A DNA stretch of 64,000 bases from Neobacillus niacini NBRC 15566. Its GTDB lineage: Bacteria > Bacillota > Bacilli > Bacillales > Cytobacillaceae. How positions within the stretch are numbered: the stretch's first letter is position 1; the number at the start of each line of letters is the position of its first letter. The notes below the pieces were generated by a model. That model was given only the letters and a program-made list of their open reading frames with translations, was not told the DNA's origin and ran no database searches. Made by a program: the position numbers and the translations under genes. The stretch lies in contig NZ_BCVA01000002.1 of the NCBI RefSeq assembly GCF_001591505.1, positions 1 to 64,000 on the forward strand. The letters are read 5' to 3'. Shown one piece after another: positions 54,096 to 63,162 of the stretch.

Positions 54096-56049
54096 ATGAC
54101 TAAGAAAATTATCATTGTTGGTGGAGTTGCGGGTGGGGCGACAGCTGCAGCAAGATTAAGAAGAATCTGTGAAGATGTAGAGATTGTTCTTGTAGAACGT
54201 GGAGAACATATATCCTTTGCAAATTGCGGATTACCATATTACATTGGTGAGACTATTAAAGATAGAAGTAAATTATTAGTTCAAACTGTAAGAGGAATGT
54301 CGGAAAGATTTAATCTTGATATTCGCAACCTAAGTGAAGTATTGAGCATTAATATAGAAAACAAATACGTTACGATAAAGAATCTACAAAACGGCGAAGT
54401 TTATGAAGAATCATATGACAAGTTATTATTATCTCCTGGAGCAAGACCAATCGTTCCACCTATTCCCGGACTAAGTGAAAATACAACTTTGTTTACATTA
54501 AGAAATATTCCTGATACAGATAAAATCAAAAACCATGTTGATAACAATAAACCTAAAAAAGCTGTTGTTATCGGTGGTGGATTTATTGGGATAGAAATGG
54601 TCGAAAACCTCGTTGATAGAGGAATCGAGGGTAACACTTATTGAAATGGCCAATCAAATTATGGCACCGATTGATTTTGAAATGGCGAGTATTTTACACA
54701 CTCATTTAAAAGAAAAAGGTGTACACCTTATATTAGAAAATGGTGTCCAATCATTCGCTGAAAAGGGAAAGAAAGTAATCCTATCAGATGGAACAGTAAT
54801 TCAAACAGATATGACGATTCTTTCAATCGGTGTTAGACCCGAAAATGAATTAGCAAAAACAGCAGGACTGGAATTAGGAGAGCGTGGCGGAATTGTTATA
54901 AATGAATACCTTCAAACCTCTAATGAAGATATTTATGCGGTTGGGGATGCTGTGGAAGTTGTCGATTACATTAATGGTACTAAGGCAATGATTCCCCTTG
55001 CAGGTCCTGCCAACCGACAAGGACGTATCGCTGCGAATAACATGATGGGTAAAAAAGAGAAGTACGAGGGAACATTAGGTACGTCCATCGCAAAGGTATT
55101 TGATTTAACCGTTGCAGCTACAGGAAACAATGAGAAAACATTAAAGCGCTTAGGTGTTAACTACGAGGTTGTTCATATTCATCCAAGTTCACACGCGGGA
55201 TATTATCCTGGCGCGGCACCAATTGCCTTAAAATTAATCTTTGATAAAGAAACGGGAAAAATCTTCGGTGCTCAGGCATTAGGGGCCGATGGCGCAGACA
55301 AGCGAATGGACGTAATTGCGACGGCTATTAAGGGCGGATTAACGGTAGAGGATTTAACGAATTTAGAGTTATCTTATGCACCGCCATTTTCATCAGCAAA
55401 AGATCCTGTAAATATGGCAGGTTATGTGGCAACCAATATCATGGAAGGGGAATTAGAACATATTCAATGGCATGAGGTTGACAAAATCGTATCAGAAGGT
55501 GGGTTATTAATCGATGTTCGCGAACCAATGGAACGTGAATTTGGTTTTATTGAGGGTTCTATAAATATCTCCCTAAACGGCTTAAGGGATAAATTAGTTG
55601 ATATCCCAAAAGATAAGACAGTTTATGTAAGCTGCCAGGTAGGTTTAAGAGGATATTTAGCAAGCCGGATTCTTAAAAATAATGGTTACCATGTTAAAAA
55701 TGTGGATGGTGGTTGGAAAACTTATTCCTCTGTATATGGAAGCAATATAAATAATAATGTTGAGACTAAAACAAACGACCTTGGCGAGACAGAGATCGTA
55801 GTTGAAGAAAAAGCCAATGAAATAAATGTAGATTCTGTGGTAGATGTTAGTGGTTTAACATGTCCAATGCCAATTGTTAAGCTTAAAAAAGGCATAGACT
55901 TATTGGAAAGTAATCAAGTATTAGAGCTTCATGTGACAGATAGAGGTGCATTGAATGATCTTCCAGCTTGGTCAAAAAATGCAGGACATACGATTTTGAA
56001 AACGGAACAAGATGATAAACTCATTAAATTCTGGATTAAAAAGAAATAA
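54096..56049 (+). pseudogene. CoA-disulfide reductase / rhodanese / TusA fusion, frameshifted
   Basis: The frame from 54096 ends at a stop at 54642-54644, and the protein resumes in another frame from about 54632. Joined, it is about 650 residues. Order: FAD- and NAD-binding CoA-disulfide reductase with active Cys in SFANCGLPYYIG; a rhodanese domain with active Cys in VSCQVGLRG; a TusA-type sulfur carrier with DVSGLTCPMPIVKLKKG. One extra G in the GGG at 54629-54631 restores the expected GIEVTLIEMA when removed. Such fusions reduce CoA persulfides and move sulfane sulfur. It may be a sequencing error, a real mutation or a programmed event. Confidence 0.86.
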
Positions 56050-56233
56050 GCTAGTCGGTATGCCTATCTCCTTTAGATATAACTGACCGCTATAAACAGC
56101 GGTCTGTTGATCTAATCGATAAAAAAGGGGTGACACTCTATTTTTGGGAAAGATATACTATAATTTAATAACTTTCAGTGGATAAAAATAATATAAAAGG
56201 CGGTTTATTTGTCATTGTTATGGAGGTAATACA

Positions 56234-56521
56234 ATGGTTAAAATTACACATGCGGCAATAGCTGCGATAACGAAAGAAATACAAGATCTAATTAATAAAG
56301 GTAATAAGCCACTTATTCGTTTATCAATGGGCATTGGCTGAGGCGGTCCCCAGTTACGTCTGACTCTGGAAGAGTCAGCTTTAGAAAGTGATGAAATCAC
56401 AGAAGAAAGTGGTATTAGGTTTTTAGTAAACGAAAGAGACCAGGTTTATTTCAATAATGCAAAGATTGACTATACCAAGTCCTTATTCGGTGGCGGACAA
56501 TTTGTTGTATTAAAGGTTTAA
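56234..56521 (+). CDS. HesB-like selenoprotein (UGA-Sec at codon 36)
   Basis: A 95-codon reading frame with GGAGG 9 bases before ATG 56234, interrupted only by TGA at 56339-56341. The frame reads IRLSMGIG-(TGA)-GGPQLRLTLEES, where IscA/HesB-fold relatives have Cys. The rest is intact to TAA at 56519-56521 and ends FGGGQFVVLKV. Members of the TIGR01911 HesB-like family are known to have selenocysteine at this spot. A hairpin (56360-56378) stands 18 bases after the TGA, the distance bacterial SECIS elements need. The frame would be annotated as broken by ordinary tools. A nonsense mutation cannot be excluded from sequence alone, as no sel genes are in this window. Confidence 0.82.
56342..56378 (+). 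promoter_or_regulatory. candidate bacterial SECIS element
   Basis: Stem CTGACTC (56360-56366) / GAGTCAG (56372-56378), seven perfect pairs with loop TGGAA. The loop has G as its second base, and the loop lies about 26 bases after the TGA. Both features are in the ranges reported for bSECIS elements. Confidence 0.7.
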
Positions 56522-56574
56522 ATTTGAATCATATAAAAATAAATGCCGAGACTTAAATCTCGTTTTATAAAAGG

Positions 56575-56605
56575 AAGAACCCATTAAAAATACTGGGTTC
56601 TTTTC
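56575..56605. terminator. terminator between the HesB-like and rhodanese genes
   Basis: Stem GAACCCA / TGGGTTC then TTTTC; T/A-rich on both flanks. Confidence 0.75.
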
Positions 56606-56622
56606 TCTTGTCCTTATTATAT

Positions 56623-56997
56623 TTAATTTTCAATTTCGTAAGACCAGTTATTCATCCCGCCGATCATGTTATAAATATTAGTAAATTTATTATTTATTAA
56701 TATTTCACTAGCTTGAGTAGAACGATTTCCACTACGGCAAACCACTAGATAGTGTTCTTCCTTTCCTAATTCATTCAATCTAAACTCCAATTCTTGTACT
56801 GGAACCAATATTGAATTAGGGATATGACCTTCTTCATACTCTTCAGGGGTGCGAACATCCAATACAACTACTTCGTTGTCGTCAATTAATTGCTTGGCTT
56901 CCTCTGAAGTAACATTTCTATATCCTTCTGTACTCACTCCGCATGCAGAAAGGAGTACCACAAGAAATAATGTTAAAAAGTTCGACAATCGTTTCAT
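56623..56997 (-). CDS. rhodanese-domain lipoprotein
   Basis: A 124-residue lipoprotein: signal peptide RLSNFLTLFLVVLLSAC with lipobox LSAC, then one rhodanese domain with active-site CRSGNRST. It would carry sulfane sulfur at the outer face of the membrane, near the exported diheme cytochrome. ATG 56997 has AAGGTGG 8 bases upstream; a longer frame to 57066 has no such site. Confidence 0.88.
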   Translation of the reverse strand: MKRLSNFLTLFLVVLLSACGVSTEGYRNVTSEEAKQLIDDNEVVVLDVRTPEEYEEGHIPNSILVPVQELEFRLNELGKEEHYLVVCRSGNRSTQASEILINNKFTNIYNMIGGMNNWSYEIEN

Positions 56998-57308
56998 TTT
57001 TATTACCACCTTGTAAAAATGGAATACAATCATAAATCTAATTTTTCTCCTACTTCCATGAGTCATTGTGCTAATTATACCTCATGGGGTAAGTAGATTA
57101 TCAAACCATATTTGAATAAAAAACAAACTTTTTTAGGTAAACTGCCTCAATGTAATAAATGTTTTTATTTTTGTGTGAAGGGTCTCCCTCCGGTAGGATG
57201 ACCCTAACTACGACTTCAGTCCTATATGAAAATCAAGCTCAGGCGCAATTATCTGAAACCATTAAAAAAGGTAAGATGATATCAAGAAAACAAAAGGAGG
57301 AAAACAAA
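56998..57308. other. intergenic region upstream of the LiaI-like gene
   Basis: About 311 bp without a convincing gene. A frame open from 57159 reads into the LiaI-like gene but lacks a ribosome-binding site. A hairpin GGGTC-TCC / GGA-GACCC-type stem lies at about 57179-57203, and TGAAAC near 57255 recalls an ECF -35 without a matching -10. Confidence 0.5.
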
Positions 57309-57656
57309 ATGAAAAAATTCGGTTTAGTCTTAGCGGGAGGAATTGCAGCCCTCATCTTACTTTCTACACTTGGTCCGATGATTGGGTTATTAATAAGTCT
57401 CGCGATTTTATATTTCACCTACAAACAATTCTTAAAAGCAGAATCAACAGGATGGAAAATTGCACTTGGTATCGTCGGGGTTATGTTCCTAATGGCCTCT
57501 ATCTCTAATGCACCAGCTATTATCGGCCTTGTGGCTGCATACATTCTTTATCTAGTTTATAAGAACTGGAATTCAAGCAAACATTCAGTAATCAAAGAAG
57601 AATCAGATCCATTTGTAAATTTTGAAAAGCAATGGAATGAAATTAAAAACTACTAA
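57309..57656 (+). CDS. LiaI-like (lmo0954 family) membrane protein
   Basis: A 115-residue protein with three or four membrane segments (KFGLVLAGGIAALILLSTLGPMIGLL to LVAAYILYLVY) and a soluble acidic tail ending FEKQWNEIKNY. ATG 57309 has AAAGGAGGA upstream. It sits 19 bases before a PspA-type gene, as LiaI does before LiaH in the envelope-stress locus; a membrane anchor for the PspA protein is inferred. Confidence 0.83.
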   Translation: MKKFGLVLAGGIAALILLSTLGPMIGLLISLAILYFTYKQFLKAESTGWKIALGIVGVMFLMASISNAPAIIGLVAAYILYLVYKNWNSSKHSVIKEESDPFVNFEKQWNEIKNY

Positions 57657-57675
57657 TTAAAGGAGCGAATATAAC

Positions 57676-58308
57676 ATGACAAATCTTTTCACAAGAATTA
57701 AAAATACAATTACAGCAGATTTAAACGAGGCACTAGATAAAAAAGAGAAACAAAATCCTATTTCTATACTGAATCAATACCTTTTCCAATGCGAAAAGGA
57801 AACAGAAAAAGTGGCAAATCTTTTGGAGCGTCAAACTGCACTTAAGGAGGAATTCACAAAAGAGTTGTACACTGCCGAGCAGTTAGCTGAAAAAAGGAAA
57901 TATCAGGCTGAAGTAGCTTTAAAAGGGGGAGAAACCGAGCTTTATCAATTTGCCTCTGAGGAGCAGCAAGTATATTCTAATCGCGCAGAGAGAGTTAAAT
58001 CAGCACTCGAGCAAGTAAAAGGCCAGCTGGCTGAACTGGAAAGAAAACATGGAGATATGAAGAATAAATTAAAAGATATGCAGCTTCGCAGGATGGAACT
58101 AATGGCACGTGAAAACGTAACGAGAGCAAACCATCGAATTGACCAGGTATTAGAATCCAACACTTATACTGCTAAATCGATTTCACGCTTTGAAGAAATT
58201 GAAAATTACATTAACAATCTCGAGAATCAAGTCAATCGTTCATATAATCAGACCACGATTGACACAAGGATTGAAAAGTTAGAAAAAGAAATGAACCATT
58301 CAAAGTAA
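57676..58308 (+). CDS. PspA/IM30 family envelope-stress protein (LiaH-like)
   Basis: A 210-residue, almost wholly coiled-coil PspA/Vipp1-family protein (starts MTNLFTRIKNTITADLNEAL). Such proteins oligomerise on membranes damaged by antibiotics. AAAGGAG before the start. No liaFSR-type regulators are adjacent. Confidence 0.92.
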   Translation: MTNLFTRIKNTITADLNEALDKKEKQNPISILNQYLFQCEKETEKVANLLERQTALKEEFTKELYTAEQLAEKRKYQAEVALKGGETELYQFASEEQQVYSNRAERVKSALEQVKGQLAELERKHGDMKNKLKDMQLRRMELMARENVTRANHRIDQVLESNTYTAKSISRFEEIENYINNLENQVNRSYNQTTIDTRIEKLEKEMNHSK

Positions 58309-58322
58309 TATGAGCACAATGC

Positions 58323-58354
58323 AACACGCATGGATAAAGAATCCATGCGTGTTT
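58323..58354. terminator. bidirectional terminator
   Basis: Stem AACACGCATGGAT / ATCCATGCGTGTT with a short loop. Confidence 0.85.
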
Positions 58355-58358
58355 GCAT

Positions 58359-58904
58359 TTATAGGCTTTGTTTTTTTATCCAATTTATGTAGTTATCCAT
58401 TACAGTATCAATGAACTGAATGGTTGGCACATGAACGAGATTTCCTGATTCGTCCAGCTTTTCATGAACGGCACCAATAAATACTTCATTTCCCGGCAGT
58501 GTTAGTGCAGAAATGCCTGGCGAATTTAAAATCTGTCGTAGGTGCATTTGCGCACGGACGGTTCCTAATACTCCAGGGGAACTGCCGATTATCATGACTG
58601 GTTTGTTCACCATGACTTTATCGACACGAGAAAACCAATCAATGGCATTTTTTAAAAAAGCAGGAATAGAGTGATTGTACTCAGGTGTGACGAAAAGAAC
58701 ACCATCACTTTGAGCGACCTTTTGCTTTATATCTGTTACGATTTCCGGTGGTGTTAGTTCATCATCTTGATTATACATTGGAAGTTGTTCAATCGGTAGA
58801 ATCTCAAATTCTGCTGTCGCTTGATAGCGTTTTTGCATAAATAACGCTAATTTTTTATTAAACGATTCCTTACGATTACTGCCCACAAGTACTGCAATTT
58901 TCAT
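58359..58904 (-). CDS. azr: NADPH-dependent FMN reductase (azoreductase-like)
   Basis: A 181-residue flavodoxin-like FMN reductase of the YhdA/Azr type: N-terminal VLVGSNRKESFNKKLA, then TPEYNHSIPAFLKNAIDWFSR. Reduces quinones, azo compounds or flavin with NAD(P)H. ATG 58904 has AAAGGAGAG upstream; a longer frame to 58922 overlaps that site. Exact substrate unknown. Confidence 0.88.
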   Translation of the reverse strand: MKIAVLVGSNRKESFNKKLALFMQKRYQATAEFEILPIEQLPMYNQDDELTPPEIVTDIKQKVAQSDGVLFVTPEYNHSIPAFLKNAIDWFSRVDKVMVNKPVMIIGSSPGVLGTVRAQMHLRQILNSPGISALTLPGNEVFIGAVHEKLDESGNLVHVPTIQFIDTVMDNYINWIKKQSL

Positions 58905-59028
58905 ATATATCTCTCCTTTCATTTCTATATTTTACCACTGTGTTAAAAGTAAATCATATGAAAGAGGTTCTATTAATTTTGGAAATCTAGTAAGAGTTTT
59001 TACCTATTAGAGTTTTAAAGATTATTAT

Positions 59029-59057
59029 TTGAATATTCTGTTATATGGATATATAAT
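59029..59057 (+). promoter_or_regulatory. promoter of the orphan trpB
   Basis: TTGAAT at 59029-59034, 17 bp, TATAAT at 59052-59057. The leader is only about 50 bases. Confidence 0.75.
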
Positions 59058-59111
59058 AGTTAAATAAAAATTATTAATTAAATAGTAGTTTAAAAAGGAG
59101 ACGAGCTGAGG

Positions 59112-60281
59112 ATGGAAAAAGTAGTTGTGGAAAGCAGAGGTTATTTTGGTGAATTTGGGGGAAGTTTCGTTCCTGAGGACCTTCAATTAGTGCTCAATGA
59201 AATGGAAGCACAGTTTTTAAAGTATAAAGATGACCCAGATTTTATCGAGGAATTTAACTACTATCTTAAGGAATATGTCGGACGTGAAAACCCGCTGACC
59301 TTTGCGGAGAATTTAACGAAAAAGATCGGCGGAGCAAAAATCTATTTAAAACGGGAAGATTTAAACCATACTGGTGCTCATAAAATAAATAACGCGATCG
59401 GTCAAATTTTATTAGCAAAACGAATGGGTGCGAAACGAATTATTGCGGAAACGGGTGCAGGTCAGCATGGTGTAGCAACGGCTACTGCATGTGCCATGTT
59501 TGGGATGGAATGTGTCATTTACATGGGCAAGCTCGATACGGAGCGTCAGGCGCTAAACGTTTTTAGGATGGAATTATTAGGAGCAAAGGTAATTCCGGTT
59601 GAGAAAGGGCAGGGCAGATTAAAGGACGCTGTCGATGAAGCCTTAGCAGATTTGGTTCAAAACTATCAAAATACGTTTTATTTATTAGGATCCGCAGTAG
59701 GTCCTCATCCATATCCGTCCATGGTTAAACATTTCCAAGCGATTATAAGTGAAGAATCAAAGCGCCAAATTATCGAAAAAGAGGGCAAGCTGCCAACGGC
59801 AGTGATTGCCTGTGCTGGCGGAGGAAGTAATGCAATTGGTGCTTTTGCACACTATATCGACGAAAAATATGTACGATTAATTGGCGTGGAACCAGAGGAA
59901 GCGCCGACCCTAACAAAAGGCACTCCAGCCATCATTCACGGCTTCAAATGTTTGACGCTTCTAGATGAAAATGGAAATCCTCAGCCTACCTATTCGATTG
60001 CTGCCGGTTTGGACTATCCTGGTGTTGGACCAGAGCATAGCCATTTAAAAACCAGCGGCAGAGCGGAATATGTTACAGTTACTGGACAAGAAGCGTTAGA
60101 AGCATTTTTGCTTCTCAGTAAAACAGAAGGAATCATTCCAGCTTTAGAGAGTTCCCATGCGGTTGCATATGCGATAAAACTAGCAAAGGATTTAGCGAAA
60201 GAAGATGTCCTGGTCGTTAATTTATCAGGCCGCGGGGATAAAGATGTGGAGCAGGTATTTAATATGGTGAAAAACCAGTAG
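59112..60281 (+). CDS. trpB: tryptophan synthase beta chain, stand-alone
   Basis: A 389-residue TrpB with PLP Lys in [13 protein letters not shown], the substrate/phosphate loop [10 protein letters not shown] and C-terminal NLSGRGDKD. It makes tryptophan from indole (or indole-3-glycerol phosphate with TrpA) and serine. No trpA or other trp gene is adjacent, unlike the usual operon. N-terminus is GGSFVPED rather than the usual GGQFVPE. GAG triplets at 59098, 59103 and 59108 flank the ribosome-binding site. Confidence 0.93.
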   Translation: MEKVVVESRGYFGEFGGSFVPEDLQLVLNEMEAQFLKYKDDPDFIEEFNYYLKEYVGRENPLTFAENLTKKIGGAKIYLKREDLNHTGAHKINNAIGQILLAKRMGAKRIIAETGAGQHGVATATACAMFGMECVIYMGKLDTERQALNVFRMELLGAKVIPVEKGQGRLKDAVDEALADLVQNYQNTFYLLGSAVGPHPYPSMVKHFQAIISEESKRQIIEKEGKLPTAVIACAGGGSNAIGAFAHYIDEKYVRLIGVEPEEAPTLTKGTPAIIHGFKCLTLLDENGNPQPTYSIAAGLDYPGVGPEHSHLKTSGRAEYVTVTGQEALEAFLLLSKTEGIIPALESSHAVAYAIKLAKDLAKEDVLVVNLSGRGDKDVEQVFNMVKNQ

Positions 60282-60288
60282 GTAAACA

Positions 60289-60317
60289 CGAGACGTGTCG
60301 GACAAAGATGCGTCTTT
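60289..60317 (+). terminator. weak terminator after trpB
   Basis: Short stem AGACG / CGTCT then TTTTG. Confidence 0.5.
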
Positions 60318-60425
60318 TTGTTATTTACTTGAACAATCTGAGAATCAACTTGTAAATGGCAGGGAAAAGTGAGAATCTTGATTCGGGAAGTAAATAATAA
60401 AAGACTCCCAGCAGGAGTGACATAA

Positions 60426-62108
60426 ATGATTAAGAAAAAAATTCGCCATATTCAACGCTATCGTGACATTGTATATACTTTTACCAAGTATGGATTTGGT
60501 TTTGTTATGAAAGAGTTAGGTCTCCTAGATTTGTTATCGGTACCGAAAAGAGTATTTGTTGAAGGAAATAAATCACGAAATAGTAGAACAACTGGTGAAA
60601 GAATTAGGATGTTTCTCGAGGAACTAGGACCAACCTTTGTGAAAATAGGACAGATTGCCAGCACTAGACCCGATATCATTCCAGCTGAAATCCTGCAAGA
60701 GTTAGTGAAACTTCAGGATAATGTTGCTCTATTCTCGTTTGAAGATGTAAAAAGAATAATAGAAGAGGAATTGGCTGATTCTATCGAAGATTCATTTGCG
60801 GAGTTTAGTGAGATACCACTAGCTGCCGCATCGATTGGGCAAGTCCATCATGCGGTCTTGCTCACAGGAGAGCGTGTTGCTGTTAAAGTGCAACGTCCCA
60901 ATATTATGAGTGTGATTGAAACGGATTTAGAAATTCTCATAGATCTAGCAAGATTAGCGGAAAGTAGAATTGATTGGGTAGAAAGGTACCAGATTCGGAC
61001 AATTGTAGAGGAATTATCAAGGTCGCTCCGGGAAGAATTAGATTATGAAAATGAGGGTAGAAACGCTGAAAAAATTGCTAAACAATTTAATAACGATAAT
61101 AAAGTTCACATACCTAAGGTTCATTGGGTTTACACGACGAAAAAGATATTAACAATGGAATATATTGATGGAATTAAATTAAATGAAATTGAGAAGCTTC
61201 ATCAAGCGGGGTACGATACAAAAGTATTAGGTGAAAAAGTAGTAAATGCACTTTTTCATCAAATCTTAATTGATGGTTTCTTTCATGGAGATCCCCATCC
61301 AGGGAATATCGTTGCCCTGCCAGGTCAGGTAATTGCATTTATGGATTTTGGTATGGTGGGCCGAATCACTCCTGAAATGAGATCCCACATAGCCTCTTTT
61401 GTGATTGCGTTAATGCGTAAAAATACAGCAGATGTTGTGAGGGCCATTACGAGCATGGGACTTGTACCTGATGATGTAGATGTAAAGCAGTTACATTCAG
61501 ATGTAGATCAGCTTCGGGAAAAATACCTAGATGTTCCATTTAGCCAGATGAGTGTTGGAACAGCTGTGAATGAACTTTTTTCAGTTGCCTACAGACATAA
61601 CATTACGATACCAACCGATTTAACGATATTAGGAAAAACCCTGCTAACATTAGAAGGAACAGTTGAAAAGCTAAACCAAGAAATTAGTATCTTAGCAGTA
61701 GCTGAACCATTTGGAAAACAACTGCTCCTGGATCGCTTTAAGCCGAAAAACGTGGCTGAGTTTGCATGGTCAAATTTTAGCGAATACGGAGACATCTTTC
61801 AAGAATTCCCGAAAACGATAAAAGATTTTACATCTGTAATGAAAAAAGGCAAAATGCAGATTGAAATCACAACACCAGAAATAGAACCAGTTCTTAAAAA
61901 ACTTAATAAGATAAGCAACAGGCTCTCCTTTAGCATTGTGCTGCTTTCCTTTAGCATAATATTGGTAGGAATCATTGTCGGTGCTTCGTTATCGGGACAA
62001 ACTTCTATTTTGTTTCACAGTTTGCCAATCATAGAAATCGGCTTTGGGATTGCCGCGGCAATGTTCCTCTTACTTTTTTACTCTATTTTTAAATCAGGAA
62101 GATTTTGA
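60426..62108 (+). CDS. ubiB: UbiB/AarF (ABC1) family atypical kinase
   Basis: A 560-residue ABC1 kinase-like protein with the KxGQ-type motif (FVKIGQIASTRPDIIP), AAASIGQVHHA, HGDPHPGNI and DFGMVG catalytic motifs, and two C-terminal membrane helices. Relatives support quinone synthesis or lipid homeostasis; the bacterial mechanism is ATPase-like rather than a protein kinase. ATG 60426; AGGAGTG upstream. Symbol used by family resemblance only. Confidence 0.9.
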   Translation: MIKKKIRHIQRYRDIVYTFTKYGFGFVMKELGLLDLLSVPKRVFVEGNKSRNSRTTGERIRMFLEELGPTFVKIGQIASTRPDIIPAEILQELVKLQDNVALFSFEDVKRIIEEELADSIEDSFAEFSEIPLAAASIGQVHHAVLLTGERVAVKVQRPNIMSVIETDLEILIDLARLAESRIDWVERYQIRTIVEELSRSLREELDYENEGRNAEKIAKQFNNDNKVHIPKVHWVYTTKKILTMEYIDGIKLNEIEKLHQAGYDTKVLGEKVVNALFHQILIDGFFHGDPHPGNIVALPGQVIAFMDFGMVGRITPEMRSHIASFVIALMRKNTADVVRAITSMGLVPDDVDVKQLHSDVDQLREKYLDVPFSQMSVGTAVNELFSVAYRHNITIPTDLTILGKTLLTLEGTVEKLNQEISILAVAEPFGKQLLLDRFKPKNVAEFAWSNFSEYGDIFQEFPKTIKDFTSVMKKGKMQIEITTPEIEPVLKKLNKISNRLSFSIVLLSFSIILVGIIVGASLSGQTSILFHSLPIIEIGFGIAAAMFLLLFYSIFKSGRF

Positions 62109-62244
62109 TTTAGATTATACAGATAGACCAAAAATCATATTGAAAAGTTTACCTCTGCCTGACCCATGGTCGGGCATGTTCCATTTTATGGGGGAATATA
62201 ATGAGCTATATCATCCCAAAAAAAATAACTCAAAGGAGCTTTAC

Positions 62245-62862
62245 ATGTATAAGGAGAGAATTAAATATTATCTAACGGATAGGAGATCAGAATATATATC
62301 TATACCCAAAAGATTACTATTCATATTTTGTGGCGCCTTTATGGCTGCTTTAGCATTACAGTTATTTTTGATGAAGAATAATGTAATTGATGGCGGGATT
62401 GTTGGAGTCAGTATTATTCTCTCACATATGACTAGCATTGAAGTTGGCTTCTTTCTCTTAGTTTTAAATACTCCTTTTTTCTGTTTAGGCTATTCTTATC
62501 TTGGTAAAAGGTTTATTTTGTTTAGTCTATTTGCGATTCTAATTCTATCTTTCTGTACGCATCTTCTTGAACCTTATCCATCCTTAACACAAGATCCGTT
62601 GATAGTAATTTTTTTGGGAGGAGGATTATTAGGTTTAGGTGTCGGGATGGTTATTCGCTTTGGAGGGTCATTAGACGGTACAGAGGTATTGGGGATTTTA
62701 TTTAGTCAACGGACATCTTTTTCAATAGGCCAAATTGTAATGTTTTTGAATTTCTTTATTTTCTTAAGCTCGATTTTTATATTTGGTTTGAAAGAGGCTT
62801 TGTTTTCATTAGCTACATTTTTTGTTGTCTATAAAACAATTGATTATTCAATAAAACAATAA
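62245..62862 (+). CDS. short YitT-type membrane protein
   Basis: A 205-residue protein with five or six helices resembling the YitT membrane domain (GLLGLGVGMVIRFGGSLDGTEVLGILFS), but with no C-terminal DUF2179 domain. CAAAGGAG lies before ATG 62245; the frame that continues upstream to 62044 overlaps ubiB and is not used. A dyad TGCCTGACC / GGTCGGGCA at 62157-62177 precedes it. Function unknown. Confidence 0.78.
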   Translation: MYKERIKYYLTDRRSEYISIPKRLLFIFCGAFMAALALQLFLMKNNVIDGGIVGVSIILSHMTSIEVGFFLLVLNTPFFCLGYSYLGKRFILFSLFAILILSFCTHLLEPYPSLTQDPLIVIFLGGGLLGLGVGMVIRFGGSLDGTEVLGILFSQRTSFSIGQIVMFLNFFIFLSSIFIFGLKEALFSLATFFVVYKTIDYSIKQ

Positions 62863-63162
62863 ACGATACACACAAGAACCCATGTTAGAGAGGGTACTTT
62901 TTATAAAATGAATTTTGATTCTTTACATTTTTGTGAATGTTGATAAAAATTCATATTTTAATAAAATGAAATGTATTAAGATTTTATTAGGGGATAAATG
63001 GAAAGGCCATAAAGAAAAAGTTAAGTTATAGAGCACTTTTAAGAGAAATGATGAAATTTGTCGAAGAACGAAGGTTTACAAATGGATTATTTATTATAAT
63101 AATTTGAATTATAGTAATATTCTTGTAAAAACCTACTAACCAGTTAGATAAAGAGGACATTT
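62863..63162. other. intergenic region upstream of the PHA cluster
   Basis: About 300 bp, very A+T rich, no gene-like frame. A weak ACCC / GGGT dyad near 62878-62898 may end the YitT-like gene. TATAAT-like elements near 63100 could serve the PhaR-like gene. Confidence 0.5.

Noticed and set aside
57255..57290. ECF sigma (SigW) promoter before the LiaI-like gene
   Set aside because: TGAAAC is present, but 16 bases later the sequence is ATGATA, not CGTA.
62044..62244. Upstream extension of the short YitT-type protein overlapping ubiB
   Set aside because: The segment has no family similarity and a strong ribosome-binding site stands at 62232-62238 before ATG 62245.
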